Below the pieces are notes generated by a model, which saw only the letters and a list, made by a program, of their open reading frames with translations, was not told the origin of the DNA and ran no database searches. Below, in pieces: positions 35,359 through 45,373 of a DNA stretch of 64,000 nt. Each line of letters opens with the position of its first letter. Positions within the stretch are counted from its first letter, which is position 1. The translations under genes were made by a program, and so were the position numbers. Origin of the DNA: Cycas panzhihuaensis (taxonomy: Eukaryota; Cycadophyta); assembly GCA_023213395.1 (NCBI GenBank), contig CM041465.1, positions 247,139,741-247,203,740 on the forward strand, written 5' to 3'.

Positions 35359-35601
35359 TCAATTGGGTTTCCCACCTCGTTGGCAATAGTTACAAGCTTG
35401 AATCCACTTTTTGACATCCTCGAACATGGACGGCCACCAGAATCTAGACATCAAAATTTTTCGCCATGTGGCCAATTTCCCCATGTGGCCTCCTGCTACT
35501 CCTTCGTGCGCCTGCGACATGATCTGGTTTATCTCATGCGGTCGAACACAACGTCGTAACACGTCGTCTGGCCCCAATTTGTATAACTCTCCATTGATCA
35601 A
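35359..35601 (-). pseudogene. Gypsy-C integrase zinc-binding domain
   Basis: An 80-codon open stretch: LYKLGPDDVLRRCV, then AHEGVAGGHMG and WIQACNYCQRGGKPN, the H-x-n-H...C-x2-C zinc finger of Ty3/gypsy integrases. It ends in a stop just before the catalytic core and follows the RNase H linker at 35598-35795. Confidence 0.92.
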
Positions 35602-37169
35602 TTGATAGGCTCCGCTTTTCTGATAAAATTTCTCTTTCCCGTGCGATCTAACTCTGTTGATACTTCTCCAGTCGCTAAATATTCTGGTATTCCCTCATAC
35701 CAGTCCGTTGGAACTGCTTCCACACTGAACAGAGCCGCGTCTGGAAAGTCGTCTGGCACCCCCGTGGCTTTTTCTCCATTTGTAATTCTCGACAACTAAT
35801 TGGGAATAATATGGGCTTTACCGGGTTTCATAATGATTTTGAAAGAAAACTCCTGGAACAACATCAACCACCTGCTGATCCGTCCTCGCATGATCGGTTT
35901 ATTCACCAAATATATCAATGCTTGGTGATCGACGAAAAACAAGAATGGATTGGATAATAGATAATGTCGAAATATTTGCAATGCGTAGACCATGCCGAGT
36001 GCTTCCCTCTTTGTCGTCGTATAATTCTGCTTGGCTTTTGTGAGTTTTCGACTGACGAAGTAGATTGGATGATCTGTCTTGTCGTCACTAGGTCGTGCCT
36101 TGTCGCATCCAATAGCGTATTGCAACGCATCCACATGCACATGAAAAGTTTTCTTCCAATCTGGAAATCGCAGTATAGGTGCTGCTACGATGGCTTGTTT
36201 CAATGTTTCAAACGCTTGTTGTTGTTCTTCTGTCCATGCCCATTCAATATTCTTTTTCAACAGCTCCTCCAGGGGTCCAGATATGTATGCATACCCCCTG
36301 ATAAATTTTCTATAGTATCCCGTTAATCCCAAAAAACCTTTCAGTTGCTTTCTCGTAAGTGGCGTGGGGAAGTGCAGAATGGTAGATACTTTTGCTGGAT
36401 CTGTCAGCAATCCTTCCTTGCTGACTATATGCCCCAATAAGTTTCCGAAGGGTACCAGGAAGGTACACTTTTCTGGATTAAGACATAGCTTGTTTTTACG
36501 GCACGTTTGCAACATTTTCCTCAAATTCTCCATGTGATCTTTCATCAGTCCATACAATGTCCAGTCGTCTAGGAATATAGCAACTTTTTCTCCAATAAAT
36601 TTTCGAAAGATATTGATTACAATCCGCTGAAATGTGGCTGGTGCATTTGTGAGACCGAATGGCATCACTTTATATGCGTATGTTCCCCATTCCGTCACGA
36701 ATGTGGTTTTTGCTTGGTCCTCTAGGGCAATCTGCACTTGATTGTACCCGCTGAATCCGTCTGTGAAGGAGTAAATCTCATTTCCTCCAACTGCTTCTAG
36801 AATGTCCTCTGTAAAAGGTAACGGGAATGGATCCTTCTTTGTTACCTTATTTAACTGTCTGTAGTCCACATAGACACGAATTTTCCCATTCTTCTTGGGA
36901 ACCACCACTACAAGGCTCACCCAGTCGCTGTAGTCGATCTCGTAGATATAGCTCGCTTCCAACATTTTGTCAAGTTCGGCCTTCACTTTTTCTTTGTATT
37001 TCAGGTTCATCCGGTATGGCCTCTGTTTCATCGGTTTTGCATCCTCCACTAAGTCAATGTGATGCATTCCTATCTCCGGAGGAATGCCTTTCAAGTCCTT
37101 ATACAACCATGCAAATACGTCGCGGAATTCCTCAAATAATCTGGCTTCCGCCATCATCGAGGATCCCAA
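35598..37169 (-). pseudogene. Gypsy-C reverse transcriptase-RNase H
   Basis: The longest clean frame of the window is 457 codons (37169-35796). The N-terminus is ARLFEEFRDVFAWLYKDLKG. RT motifs are KKNGKIRVYVDYRQLNK, MPFGLTNAPATFQRIV and VAIFLDDWTLYG, where the catalytic motif is FLDD. A connection region (GFLGLTGYYRKFI) follows, then RNase H with HVHVDALQYAIG, TTKREALGMVYAL and FFVDHQALIYL. In the first, DAS has become DAL; the other acidic residues are seen. A stop at 35796 separates the linker frame (35795-35598). Confidence 0.95.
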
Positions 37170-38005
37170 TAGTTTCCAATTCGTATGAATTTAGGATTAT
37201 CCTGACTGCCAACATTAATCTCTGTAGTTTTCAACTTAGTTACACCCACATTTTCTGTATTTCCGGTTTTATGTCCCAGAGCGTCTTCCAGCTTCCTTTC
37301 TCCAATATTGAGTTCTGTAAATTCTACAAGGTAATTCATAACTTCTTCTTCTTCATTATGTACCGATTCTACCTCTTCTTGGTTTGTCAGGTTTTGTTCT
37401 AATTTTATACTCATTAATCTAATATGTTTTAGGATCTTATCTATTTCTTTGTTGTCAGAGGTATGCCTAAAAGTTTTTATGAAGGATTTCCTTAAGTTTT
37501 CCCAAGTCACATCTAAACTTTGTTCCTTTCCGAGGAACCAGTCCTTTGCTACCCTTCCCAAGGTATGGTAAAAATAGTTGGGCCAATTTTGTTTAGGTAT
37601 ACTTAAAGATATCAAATTTTGTTTACAATTTTGTATGTGTTCCTTAGGATTTTGACCTACATGGAATACTGGAGTGGCTAGTTGTGTTGGATGATCGAAC
37701 CGAATTCGAAACATCGTTTGTAAATCTTTCCAATTTCTAAGAGTGGCTCGGTGGGCTAGGTACCAGTACCAAGCTTTTCCCCGTAAGGTTAATACTAAGT
37801 CCTGTTGCCATTGGGTTTTATCCCAATTCCCATGTTCCATCCAATATTCAACACAACGCGTTAAGTGGGTGGTCCCATACAACTGCTCTCCGTAAAATGG
37901 TTTAACATAGTTCCCAATGTAAATTTGATGGTTTATTTCTTCTGGGATGATGACTCTCTCTGCAGACGAATCGCTAGAAGTACTTACCAGCGATCCTCCT
38001 TCCAT
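37154..38005 (-). pseudogene. Gypsy-C gag
   Basis: Likely start Met at 38005, about 6 bases after the primer site: MEGGSLVSTSSDSSAER. The retrotransposon gag region follows: GTTHLTRCVEYW, WQQDLVLTLRGKAWYWYLAH and DLQTMFRIRFDHP, then HIQNCKQNLISL and TWENLRKSFIKTFR. The C-terminus is acidic and reaches EINVGSQDNPKFIRIG, the phrase that in this family directly precedes RT, so protease seems lost or unrecognised between them. The reading frame is also open upstream through Copia-5 and the Copia-4 LTR, giving a chimeric 429-codon frame. Confidence 0.8.
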
Positions 38006-38010
38006 TTCCC

Positions 38011-38024
38011 CAGTTTTGGCGCCA
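38011..38024 (-). other. Gypsy-C primer binding site (TGGCGCC type)
   Basis: The minus strand reads TGGCGCCAAAACTG, resembling the TGGCGCC primer sites of Tat/Athila-type plant gypsies. It marks the first base of Gypsy-C, and Copia-5 sequence begins immediately upstream. Confidence 0.65.
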
Positions 38025-38324
38025 ATAGTTGGAAGAGATCTGTGGCTGGGTGGGTGTACCTCTAAGGAAGAGGAGGAAGGAATATTACTTCCTTCCTCAC
38101 TATTACTCATCCCACTTGGTCCTGCTTCCTCAGGTGTTCCAGCAACTGACTTATCGTCCTCTTCGCTTGATGAATCTGGGAATGGGAGAAGCGGGGGGTA
38201 AAAAGGCTCCTCTGATGATCTTTCAGCATGATACGTCGATAACTCATCAAATTTTACATCTCGACTAACCACAATCTTCTTCCCTTGTGGATCCCATAAT
38301 CTGTAGGCTTTATTTTCATTACAA
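38025..38324 (-). pseudogene. Copia-5 integrase C-terminal tail
   Basis: The minus strand reads NKAYRLWDPQGKKIVVSRDVKFDEL, the conserved end of copia integrases, then an acidic Ser/Pro/Glu-rich linker (FPDSSSEEDDKSV). It continues the integrase left at 41015 beyond Copia-4; roughly 50 residues between the pieces are missing. It ends abruptly at the Gypsy-C primer site. Confidence 0.9.
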
Positions 38325-38498
38325 TGTAGGATTGATGCTACAATGGCTAATGAAGAATACTTGATAATCTTATTGAGAGTATATGAGTATATATATACAA
38401 TTAGGGTTTGTAACCCTCTGGAACTACTTTGTAACTGATACATAGCATAATGACATGTGTCATTAATATAAAAAAGGACTAGACATTATATTCTAACA
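38325..38498 (-). repeat. Copia-4 3' LTR
   Basis: 174 bp, TGTAGGATTG...TTCTAACA on the plus strand, next to the purine tract (minus strand TTAAGAGGGGA). It matches 40848-41014 almost base for base, so the insertion is fairly young. Confidence 0.94.
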
Positions 38499-39285
38499 TC
38501 CCCTCTTAATGTCATATCCTTTTCCTTCATGCCGATCTTATCTCTGAGGTACATGAACTTCTCCTTGGGAAGAGGTTTTGTGAAGATGTCAGCTAATTGT
38601 TCTGAGCTTGGACAATAGGACAATTTGACTTCCCCTCTGTCTACTTTCTCTGGGATGAAGTGATGATGAACTTCAATATGTTTCGTTCGGGCATGAAAAA
38701 CTGGGTTCTTCGTCATTTGAATGGTGCTTTGATTGTCACAGTTGATTATGGTTGCAGCCTTTTGAAAAAACTGTAGTTCATCCAAAAGACGTATTAGCGG
38801 ATAGCTTCACGTGAGGATTGAATCGCTGCTGGTATTATGCTTCTGATGTAGATAATGATACGAAGGATCGCTTCTTCGTTCTCCAAGATATAATGCCGTT
38901 TCCCAGGTCAAAACAATATCTAGAGGTGGATTTTTGATCGATGTCTCACCGATCAGTCTGTGTACCTGGTTAATTGAGTTGATCCTTGATTGTTGTAGTA
39001 AATCCCATAAGTCTTTGTTCCTTGTAGGTATCGAAGAATATGCTTGGCTGCTTTCGAATGAGATACCTTTGGGTTAGACATGTACCTTGAGATTAGTCCC
39101 ACTGCGAATGCAATGTCTGACCTTGTTGAAGTGAGATATATGAGATTTCTGACAAGTTTCCTATAAAGGGTATCATTTATTGGCTCCCCATCTGGATCAA
39201 CAGTAAGTTTGGTTCCAGAACTCATGGGCATGAAAGATGGTTTGCAATCCATCATACTGAAGTCATACAAGAGGTTTGTGTATAA
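38499..39285 (-). pseudogene. Copia-4 RT end and RNase H
   Basis: From 39285 down: a SMMDCKPSFMPM block, LYRKLVRNLIYLTSTRSDIAFAV, then KHILRYLQGT and TQLTRYTD, where the RNase H start breaks off. After disrupted sequence (38790-38950) the frame 38785-38486 gives INCDNQSTIQMTKNPVFH, HIEVHHHF and the closing ADIFTKPLPKEKF motif. Confidence 0.9.
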
Positions 39286-39735
39286 TAAGGTCAATGAGGT
39301 CACCATTTGAATAACTCACCCCAACTGACATTAGGTTTTCATGAAGTAGCTTGAATCGTCTAAGAAAGGAGGTGAAGTCTTCCGATTCAGACATCCTTAG
39401 GGTAGCCATTTGGCTTTTGAGTGCCATGACACGAGCTGTGTTTTTCTGGGCATACAAGGTCTTTAATGTGGTCCAGGCTTCATGAGGATTGGTGGTGCCA
39501 GCTATGTGAGGTAGGATGGAGTCTGCAACTGACAGAGTTATTGAGGCAAGTGCAAGACCTTTTTGTTCCATGTGTACCTTCTTTTTAGCAGCGTCTGCAG
39601 GCTTAGGTTTGATGCTCTCTATCTGGTCCCATGCACCCTGAGCCACTAGTATGGATCTCATCTTGGTCTTCCATGATTCATAGTTATCACCGGTGAGTTT
39701 TTTAGACTCGGAAAGTCGAAGAGAGGAAGCCATGA
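39263..39735 (-). pseudogene. Copia-4 gag (N-terminal part)
   Basis: The likely start is the Met at about 39733 (MASSLRLSESKKL), although the open frame extends upstream. GDNYESWKTKMRSILVAQG is the copia gag start, then LPHIAGTTNPHEAWTTLKTLYAQ and FTSFLRRFKLLHENL (UBN2 type). It is cut near 39280 and joined to the end of RT in another frame. Only the gag N-terminal two thirds remain. Confidence 0.9.
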
Positions 39736-39779
39736 GAAGGTGAGTAATTTTATCAAGTCTAGACACAGGATTACCTGGA

Positions 39780-40145
39780 CTCGTAGGGCTGTCGATAAAC
39801 CTCTAATGGAGATTCGAGACAGGTAGCTTCGTGGCGCTAACCGCTAATCATTGCACTACAAGGCTTCGGTGGTTGGTCGGGCTCCGTAATCTAGGTTGGG
39901 CTCAAGGTCCTATAGGGTCCTCCTATATACCTTTCGGTACGTGGAGGCTCAAATCCGTGAGCGAGTTCTGTCTGAGGCCTGGGTATTGGGTCCTTTCGGT
40001 TCCCCTCACTTCACACGATGGTTCCAAACTCCCAACGTGCTTAGCCAAGAACGACAGATCCAACGCGATTTTTATAGACCCCTAATGTGGTCTCTATATG
40101 GGAGCGGGTAGCTGCCAAGCAGAGTTATCTACCCGTGGAAGAAGA
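39780..40145 (-). repeat. Leader module shared with Gypsy-B
   Basis: The inverse complement of this part of the Copia-4 leader matches 29010-29420. It lies in the sense direction of both elements. Read on the minus strand it starts GGGTAGATAAC and ends after GGTTAGCGCCACGAAGCTACC and a box B-like TCTCGAATCTCC. A few dozen bases separate it from the gag start. Confidence 0.8.
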
Positions 40146-40834
40146 AGAAGACAAGTGCAACAAATATGTCTCCCTTTTTAATATATTTTTAAGAAATGAA
40201 AGAGACTAGAATACTCAGTCAAAACAAGGAAAATGCAATAAGGAGGTTTTTTGAGTGCTTTCCTGAGATTAAAAATTGTTGCTGACAGCCGTACGGATGG
40301 TAGTACTGCACAATAAATGAGTCAAAAAATCAACTTTCTCGAAATGCTCTGAAAAAGGTGTCAAAAGAACGACCTTGATGTGTAGATTCCCGATCTGCAA
40401 TTATTTTTTTGAATGGACCTCTCAGTGAGGAGAAAAAGCCAGACGAAACTCCAATGGGCGGCTAGGGTTTTTTCACGATTTTGTTGATTTCTTTCAGATT
40501 TGAAGGAGAAGGCCTTCGAGTCATATATCAATGGAAAGCTTATGCCGAGGGCTTTCTATTGATACCAGGTTTTCCCAGTATAGACGTCCGTACAATGAGA
40601 AGAGAGCAAAAGTCTCCAATGGCGGCCGTACAACTTTGGGCAGTCTTTAGGGCATCAAAATGACGAAATTTGAATTCTATCCTTTAGAGAAAAGTGAAGA
40701 GCAAGTCAAGGTGCCCCTCCTGGTGAAATTTCATCAAATTCTGAGAAATGTTTTTTTTGTTGACCTACTGGTGTACGGACCTGTCCGTACAGTCGTACGG
40801 AAATATTTCTCCAGACAAGATCTAGACCTAAAAT
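40146..40834 (-). other. Copia-4 leader, remainder
   Basis: Non-coding. It contains short GTACGG/CCGTAC palindromes (near 40288 and 40772-40800) like those of Gypsy-C. Confidence 0.5.
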
Positions 40835-40847
40835 AGCTCTGATACCA
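40835..40847 (-). other. Copia-4 primer binding site
   Basis: Plus strand AGCTCTGATACCA, the inverse of TGGTATCAGAGCT, directly next to the 5' LTR. Confidence 0.93.
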
Positions 40848-41014
40848 TGTAGGATTGATGCTACAATGGCTAATGAAGAATATTTGATAATCTTATTGAG
40901 AGTATATGAGTATATATATACAATTAGGGTTTGTAACCCTCTGGAACTACTTTGTAACTGATACATAGCATAATAACACGTGTCATTAATATAAAAAAGG
41001 ATTAGACATTATAA
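40848..41014 (-). repeat. Copia-4 5' LTR
   Basis: 167 bp matching 38325-38491. The outer 8 bases are missing at the junction with Copia-5 integrase. Confidence 0.92.
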
Positions 41015-41600
41015 CTGCTTGAGTGGGTATCCAATTTAGAATATACACAGCAGTCACCACAACCTCTGCCCAAAACATTGGTGGCAGGTTTTTAGTGTGC
41101 ACCATACACCTCGCCATCTCCATCATGGTACGGTTCTTTCATTCAACAACTCTGTTTTGTTATGGGGTATACGAGACTGTAAATTCCTGCTTAATACCAT
41201 GATCACGACAGAACTGATTAAATGCATGGTTGTCATATTCCTTGCCATTATCACTTCTTAAAGACTTTATCTTCTTATCACATTCATTTTCCACCATTGC
41301 TTTCCAGTGACAGAAGCGATCAAACACATCGGAGTTGTTCTTGAGAAAGTAGACCCAGGCCTTCTTAGTGTAATCATCCACAAACACAAGGGTGTATCGA
41401 GCTCCTGATATAGAAGGGTTAGGAAGAGGATCCATTATGTCTGAATATACAAGCTCCAACTTCTCCTTGGCTCTATAGGCATTCTCCCGAGCAAAAGGGT
41501 AGCGGTGATGCTTGCCATACCTACACCCTTCACACACACCATCTGAGCAGGAAACCGATGGCGATCCTTGCACCATCTTCAACCTCTTCAACAGTGCAAT
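41015..41600 (-). pseudogene. Copia-5 integrase core
   Basis: The 143-codon frame 41591-41160 carries SCSDGVCEGCRYGKHHRYPF (end of the zinc-binding region), YTLVFVDDYTKKAWVYFLK with the first catalytic Asp, and SLRSDNGKEYDNHAF with the second. It breaks at a stop in SYTP(Q); just below 41160 the Glu-bearing block follows with Q-N-R-V-V-E. ARCMVHTKNLPPMFWAEVV ends the piece, which is interrupted by Copia-4. Confidence 0.9.
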
Positions 41601-42300
41601 ACTCCTCTAGGTAAGGTGTCCTAGACGATTGTGCCAAAGTTTTCTCACGTCATCAACGCTGGCAACAAAGGCATAGGACTTCTTTTGAGATTGAAATTTC
41701 TCAAACACCTAGAAGTTGTCCTTGACTTTTCCAGTAGCTATGACAACAAAGTTCTGTTTCAGATCCTTAATCAGGCATTTATCATTGTAGAGCTCCACCT
41801 TCATGCTTTGTTTGTAGATTTCCCAGGCTGAAAGAAGATTCAACTGCATTTTGGGTACGTAGTACACCCCGGTAAATTTTCCTCCTGTAATGGATACTTC
41901 GTTGATACCTTCCATTGGCAAAATGCAAGCATCTCTAAGTACTATTTCAGCACCACTCTAATTTTCGTTTATCATATCAAAGTTGTGCTTCTGGTAGGAG
42001 ATGTGCTTCTACAGTCTAGAGTCAAGCACCCAGTAATCTCTCCGATTTGACTCGGCTGATAAGGTTTGTGCTTTGACGCAGTGAGCAACAATGCTCTTCC
42101 CTTTATCATTCTGGTTAACTTTACGCTTGTCACGACACTTGAACCAACAGTTCTTCTCGCGGTGACCATCCTTCTTGTAGTAATTGCATTTTCCATTGAA
42201 CTTCTTCTTATCTTGTGAACTTTCTCCTGACCTCTGTGTGATCATCTCCTTCTTAGCGGCCTCCTTCCTCTGAGTTTCCATGGTTAGGGCCTAACTTGAA
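41601..42300 (-). pseudogene. Copia-5 gag C-terminus, knuckle and protease
   Basis: The frame 42281-42009 has CNYYKKDGHREKNCW, a CCHC knuckle with Tyr in place of the second Cys, then YWVLDSRL, where the protease D-S-G has become D-S-R. The frame 41921-41709 continues the protease and pre-integrase: TGVYYVPKMQLNLLS and a Val-Glu-Leu-Tyr block. Confidence 0.88.
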
Positions 42301-42352
42301 TAAGAACCTCCAAGCATTTTGTGATGCTTAAGCTTGGCATCCTCCACTAGAA

Positions 42353-42906
42353 TTAGGTTTTAAGCCCATCAAACGTTTCTGCTTGCATCACCTCGTCTCT
42401 ACCATAAATGGTCTGGAAAGTGGCGAACGCAGCCTGTAGCTTCGACATGATTATAGCGAATAGCAAGGCATCATCAATTGAGTTATGCTTTAGTTCTTCT
42501 AGCTTGTTCTTCAAGTCTGTGATTTTATTAAGGTAGGAGCTGATGTTGTTCTCATCTTCCACATGTGGATTGAGCAACTCCAACATCAGGGCAAAATGCC
42601 TATTTGTCTTCTTCTTCTCAAATGTATCACACAATTTTGTCCATATTTTGTCTGGTTCGTCCAAATTGTGAACCAAATCTCTTTGGTCTGGCGCCAATGA
42701 CAGTTTCAATAGTCCCACGGCTATAAATTTCTTCTCTTCGAGACGAACATGCTTTTTATGGTCCAATGGAATTGCGTCCACCTTAGCCTTGGTGATTCCC
42801 CAGAGTTGATTCACCATCAGAATGAGCTCCATACTGGCCTTCCACTTGCTGAAATTGTTACCATTGAAGATAACCTTGGGCATAGGGCACTCCACCTCGA
42901 GAAATG
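42353..42906 (-). pseudogene. Copia-5 gag
   Basis: A 180-codon open stretch from about 42895 with MPKVIFNGNNFSKWKASMEL at the start, then DPDK-like EPDKIWTKLCDTFEKKK, ALMLELLNPHVEDENNISSYL and LKNKLEELKHNSIDDALLF. This is a plant copia gag of UBN2 type. TRIM-B1 is inserted just upstream, so the frame extends artificially into it. Confidence 0.9.
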
Positions 42907-43228
42907 TGTTGGAGTGCGTGACGCTAACTATCACAAGGAAGTCCTCTTCCCAAATCACCCCGGGGCTTTTGGTGTAACGGCAACTTGTGACAAGTGGTAT
43001 CAAAGCGACCAGGGTTCAAAACCAGTCTTGTGTACCGCGGTAGCGCACCCAGATATCCGTGAAGGCGTTGTGTCCTGCCGAAGAACGCCGTGGTGGACAT
43101 GCCAATCTGTCTAGGTACAACTGACTCCTTGTGACGGGGGAGTGTTGGAGTGCGTGACGCTAACTATCACAAGGAAGTCCTCTTCCCAAATCACCCCAGG
43201 GCTTTTGGTGTAACGGCAACCTGTGACA
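42907..43228 (+). mobile_element. TRIM-B1, complete miniature LTR retrotransposon
   Basis: 322 bp in all. LTRs of 86 bp (42907-42992 and 43143-43228) start TGTTGGAG and end TGTGACA, differing at two positions by eye. The primer site TGGTATCAAAGCG begins at 42995 and the purine tract GTGACGGGGGAG ends at 43142. The target duplication AAATG flanks both sides (42902-42906 and 43229-43233). No coding: the 150-bp interior has no room for it, so it depends on enzymes from other elements. Its LTR length matches the plant SMART/TRIM class. Confidence 0.95.
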
Positions 43229-43233
43229 AAATG

Positions 43234-44482
43234 TGCCTCAATATGCGTCAATCAACACCAAAACGAATATCTTCAGGACAAAAATGCACCCCTGCGTCCT
43301 CCTCTAGCTCAAGAGCACACTCCGAAGGGCACCAAACATCGATTATGCACGCGTTGAGTGAGTCACCGATTGTTTTCCCTCACAAATGGCCAATAAACGC
43401 CTTTAAATACCCTTATAAAAGTCAAAAAATGATCCTTAAGGCACTTAAAACGATGCTCCAAGAACAAAGGATGGCTCCACATGGCTATAATGCATGGTCT
43501 CCAAGTCACAACATGAAAAATACTCCTTGATCTGCGCTCAAAACGACTCAAGGAGGCTTCAATTACTTCACACTATGAAGAAAAATGATATATCAATGGT
43601 ATAAAGGGCTCTTTTTATAATATTTCATTAAGGGGAATATGCCAAAAGGCATATTCCAAAAAGTGCGACTTTATATGGACAGTCGCATCTCTTCACTAAA
43701 CCCATGTGCTATAATCTTTTAATTTAACATTTCAAAGATGGTACTAAGGTTGTAACTTAGTGAAAGAACACCAAAGAAAAGTCGCCCACGTGATATGAGA
43801 GGACACGGCTGTCATATTACACTCATGGGTTGCACACTCCAAACGGACCAGCGGCTTGTATTCGGCCTTCCAACACACCATACGGCTGGTAAACAACTTG
43901 AATTCAGTCCAACACTCCTTACACACGCCCAACTGACATATGTAGGTGCCCAACTAGTCTTAAAGGAGCCACACACACTCTGAGGTGCGCCCAATCAGCG
44001 CAGGAAGTGCCCAGTCAACATAAATTCAGCCCAACCAGCTTTTAATGGACCCAGAACAACAGAAAAACGGCCCAACCAGCTCTCAAACATGCCCAAGTAT
44101 GATAACAAGAGCCCAACCAGTCTCAATATGGTTGTTCTAAGCTTATTTTATGCACACAAGTCTCCAATATCCTCAAAAAATAGAAAATTTCAATAAAACA
44201 ACCTTCTACTGCTGTAAACTTCAACCCAACAATTATATTCAGACAAAAAACCGCCAGTACAAGCTCCAATCACGTCCACAGGTGATACACGAAGGCTTGA
44301 TAGCAAGCAGTACCCAAAAACAACCTTATTTTATCGATTTTTTATGATATTTTGATGAGACAAAACGACCTCAACAATCTCCTCGTGAATGGTAAGTAGG
44401 CTCTTCCTTACGAAACCATGGATAACTCCTCAACTTGCAAATCTACAATAGATGAGTACTGATAGACGAACTTTCTCTCTAA
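43234..44482 (-). other. Copia-5 leader (probable)
   Basis: Non-coding between the TRIM and the next primer site. At 43890-44130 it contains a phrase like GCCCAACCAG(C/T), recurring every 25-45 bases in decayed form. No protein recognised. Confidence 0.45.
43890..44130. repeat. Recurring GCCCAACCAG phrase
   Basis: Variants at about 43926, 43949, 43988, 44008, 44027, 44069 and 44110 (CGCCCAACTG, GCCCAACTAG, GCCCAATCAG, GCCCAGTCAA, GCCCAACCAG several times). Spacing is irregular (20-45 bp). Confidence 0.7.
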
Positions 44483-44497
44483 CCTGCTCTGATACCA
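44483..44497 (-). other. Primer binding site of a minus-strand copia (Copia-5)
   Basis: Plus strand CCTGCTCTGATACCA, the inverse of TGGTATCAGAGCAGG, one base before the LTR at 44499. Confidence 0.9.
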
Positions 44498-44498
44498 T

Positions 44499-44832
44499 TG
44501 TTAGTAAAACAAGTATCATCAATAATACGGAACCATTGGAGATATATTTCAAAAATAGGTCATGTAGAATATGATTTTCTTCATTGTATATTATGATTGA
44601 CACGAGTACATGTTTATAATGCATGATCACCTCACGCATGACCAATTACATGATGTGACTGTTATAGTCACCACTTATGAATACACCTTAATGACTTATT
44701 TTAATATTCCTAATAGGGTTAAGGATGACCCCTTAATACTAACACATTTACCACTCTCTAACGTTAATACTACTCTATTTAATGTTGGACCATTAGACGT
44801 TACTCCTAATACATTAAACATTATCTCTAACA
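44499..44832 (-). repeat. Copia-5 5' LTR (probable)
   Basis: 334 bp with perfect 6-bp inverse ends TGTTAG...CTAACA, next to the primer site. Assigned to Copia-5 because it is the nearest minus-strand gag; the leader would then be about 1.2 kb. The partner LTR is not in the window. Confidence 0.75.
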
Positions 44833-45373
44833 CAAAATGTTTGTTATAAGAGCAACATAATCTTGCCTCTTGCGTACGAGTTAGAACAACAAATCAAGTG
44901 TGCTATGCAATAGTAGCTTATGAAACCTTTACTTGCCTCTTGCGAACAAGATTTATTTTATGTGCTTCCTCATTTGTGCACTTTTGTAGTTTTCTTTTGG
45001 CATCGATTCTTCAACAACATCATCAAATCTTCATCTCAAAACAACTAACTTCGGGAATAAGCTGGACTACTTGGTTGAGACAAGTTAGATGTAACAAGGT
45101 AGTATTAACAGTGTGTTTCCATGCCTCTTGTCATATATGGCTAGTCAGATTTCTCACTGACAAACACGAATGAACATTCATCTTTCATTTTTTAGCTGGA
45201 CAACTTTAACAACTAATTATTAGCTGGATAACATCAACAACTAATTTTATATGCCAAATCAACAATTGCATGAGACTTTTCCGTGTCTTATGAACTACTG
45301 GGATCTCTTAATCTCCTTATCTTTCCAACATCAAACTAACTGGGCCCTTAATCAAATATCAGGTGGTGTCATC
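44833..45373. other. No gene seen
   Basis: AT-rich sequence with no recognised element. It ends in TCATC, the left target copy of TRIM-B2. Confidence 0.5.

Larger units (their letters stand above)
31590..38024 (-). mobile_element. Gypsy-C, Ty3/gypsy element with accessory ORF
   Basis: Read on the minus strand: primer site at 38024, gag, RT-RNase H, integrase, hairpin array, accessory ORF, purine tract and 3' LTR ending at 31590. No 5' LTR precedes the primer site; copia integrase sequence (Copia-5) abuts it directly. The primer site TGGCGCC and the late accessory frame suggest the Tat/Athila side of plant gypsies. The classification is inference. Confidence 0.85.
38325..41014 (-). mobile_element. 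Copia-4, internally deleted copia element
   Basis: A 2.7-kb element with short LTRs (38325-38498 and 40848-41014), primer site (40835-40847), 1.1-kb leader, gag, and only the end of RT/RNase H. Integrase and most of RT are absent. It sits inside Copia-5. The right LTR lacks the last 8 bases seen in the left one, and the flanking integrase lacks about 50 codons, so a deletion occurred at that edge and no target duplication can be read. Confidence 0.9.

Noticed and set aside
38326-38443. N-terminal 40 codons of the 429-codon frame as a real start
   Set aside because: They translate the Copia-4 LTR; the same peptide appears at 40848-40966. The likely gag start is at 38005.
42749-43114. A 121-codon plus-strand frame, and 45363-45671 on the other TRIM
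   Set aside because: They run through TRIM-B LTRs and interior; no coding expected in elements of this size.
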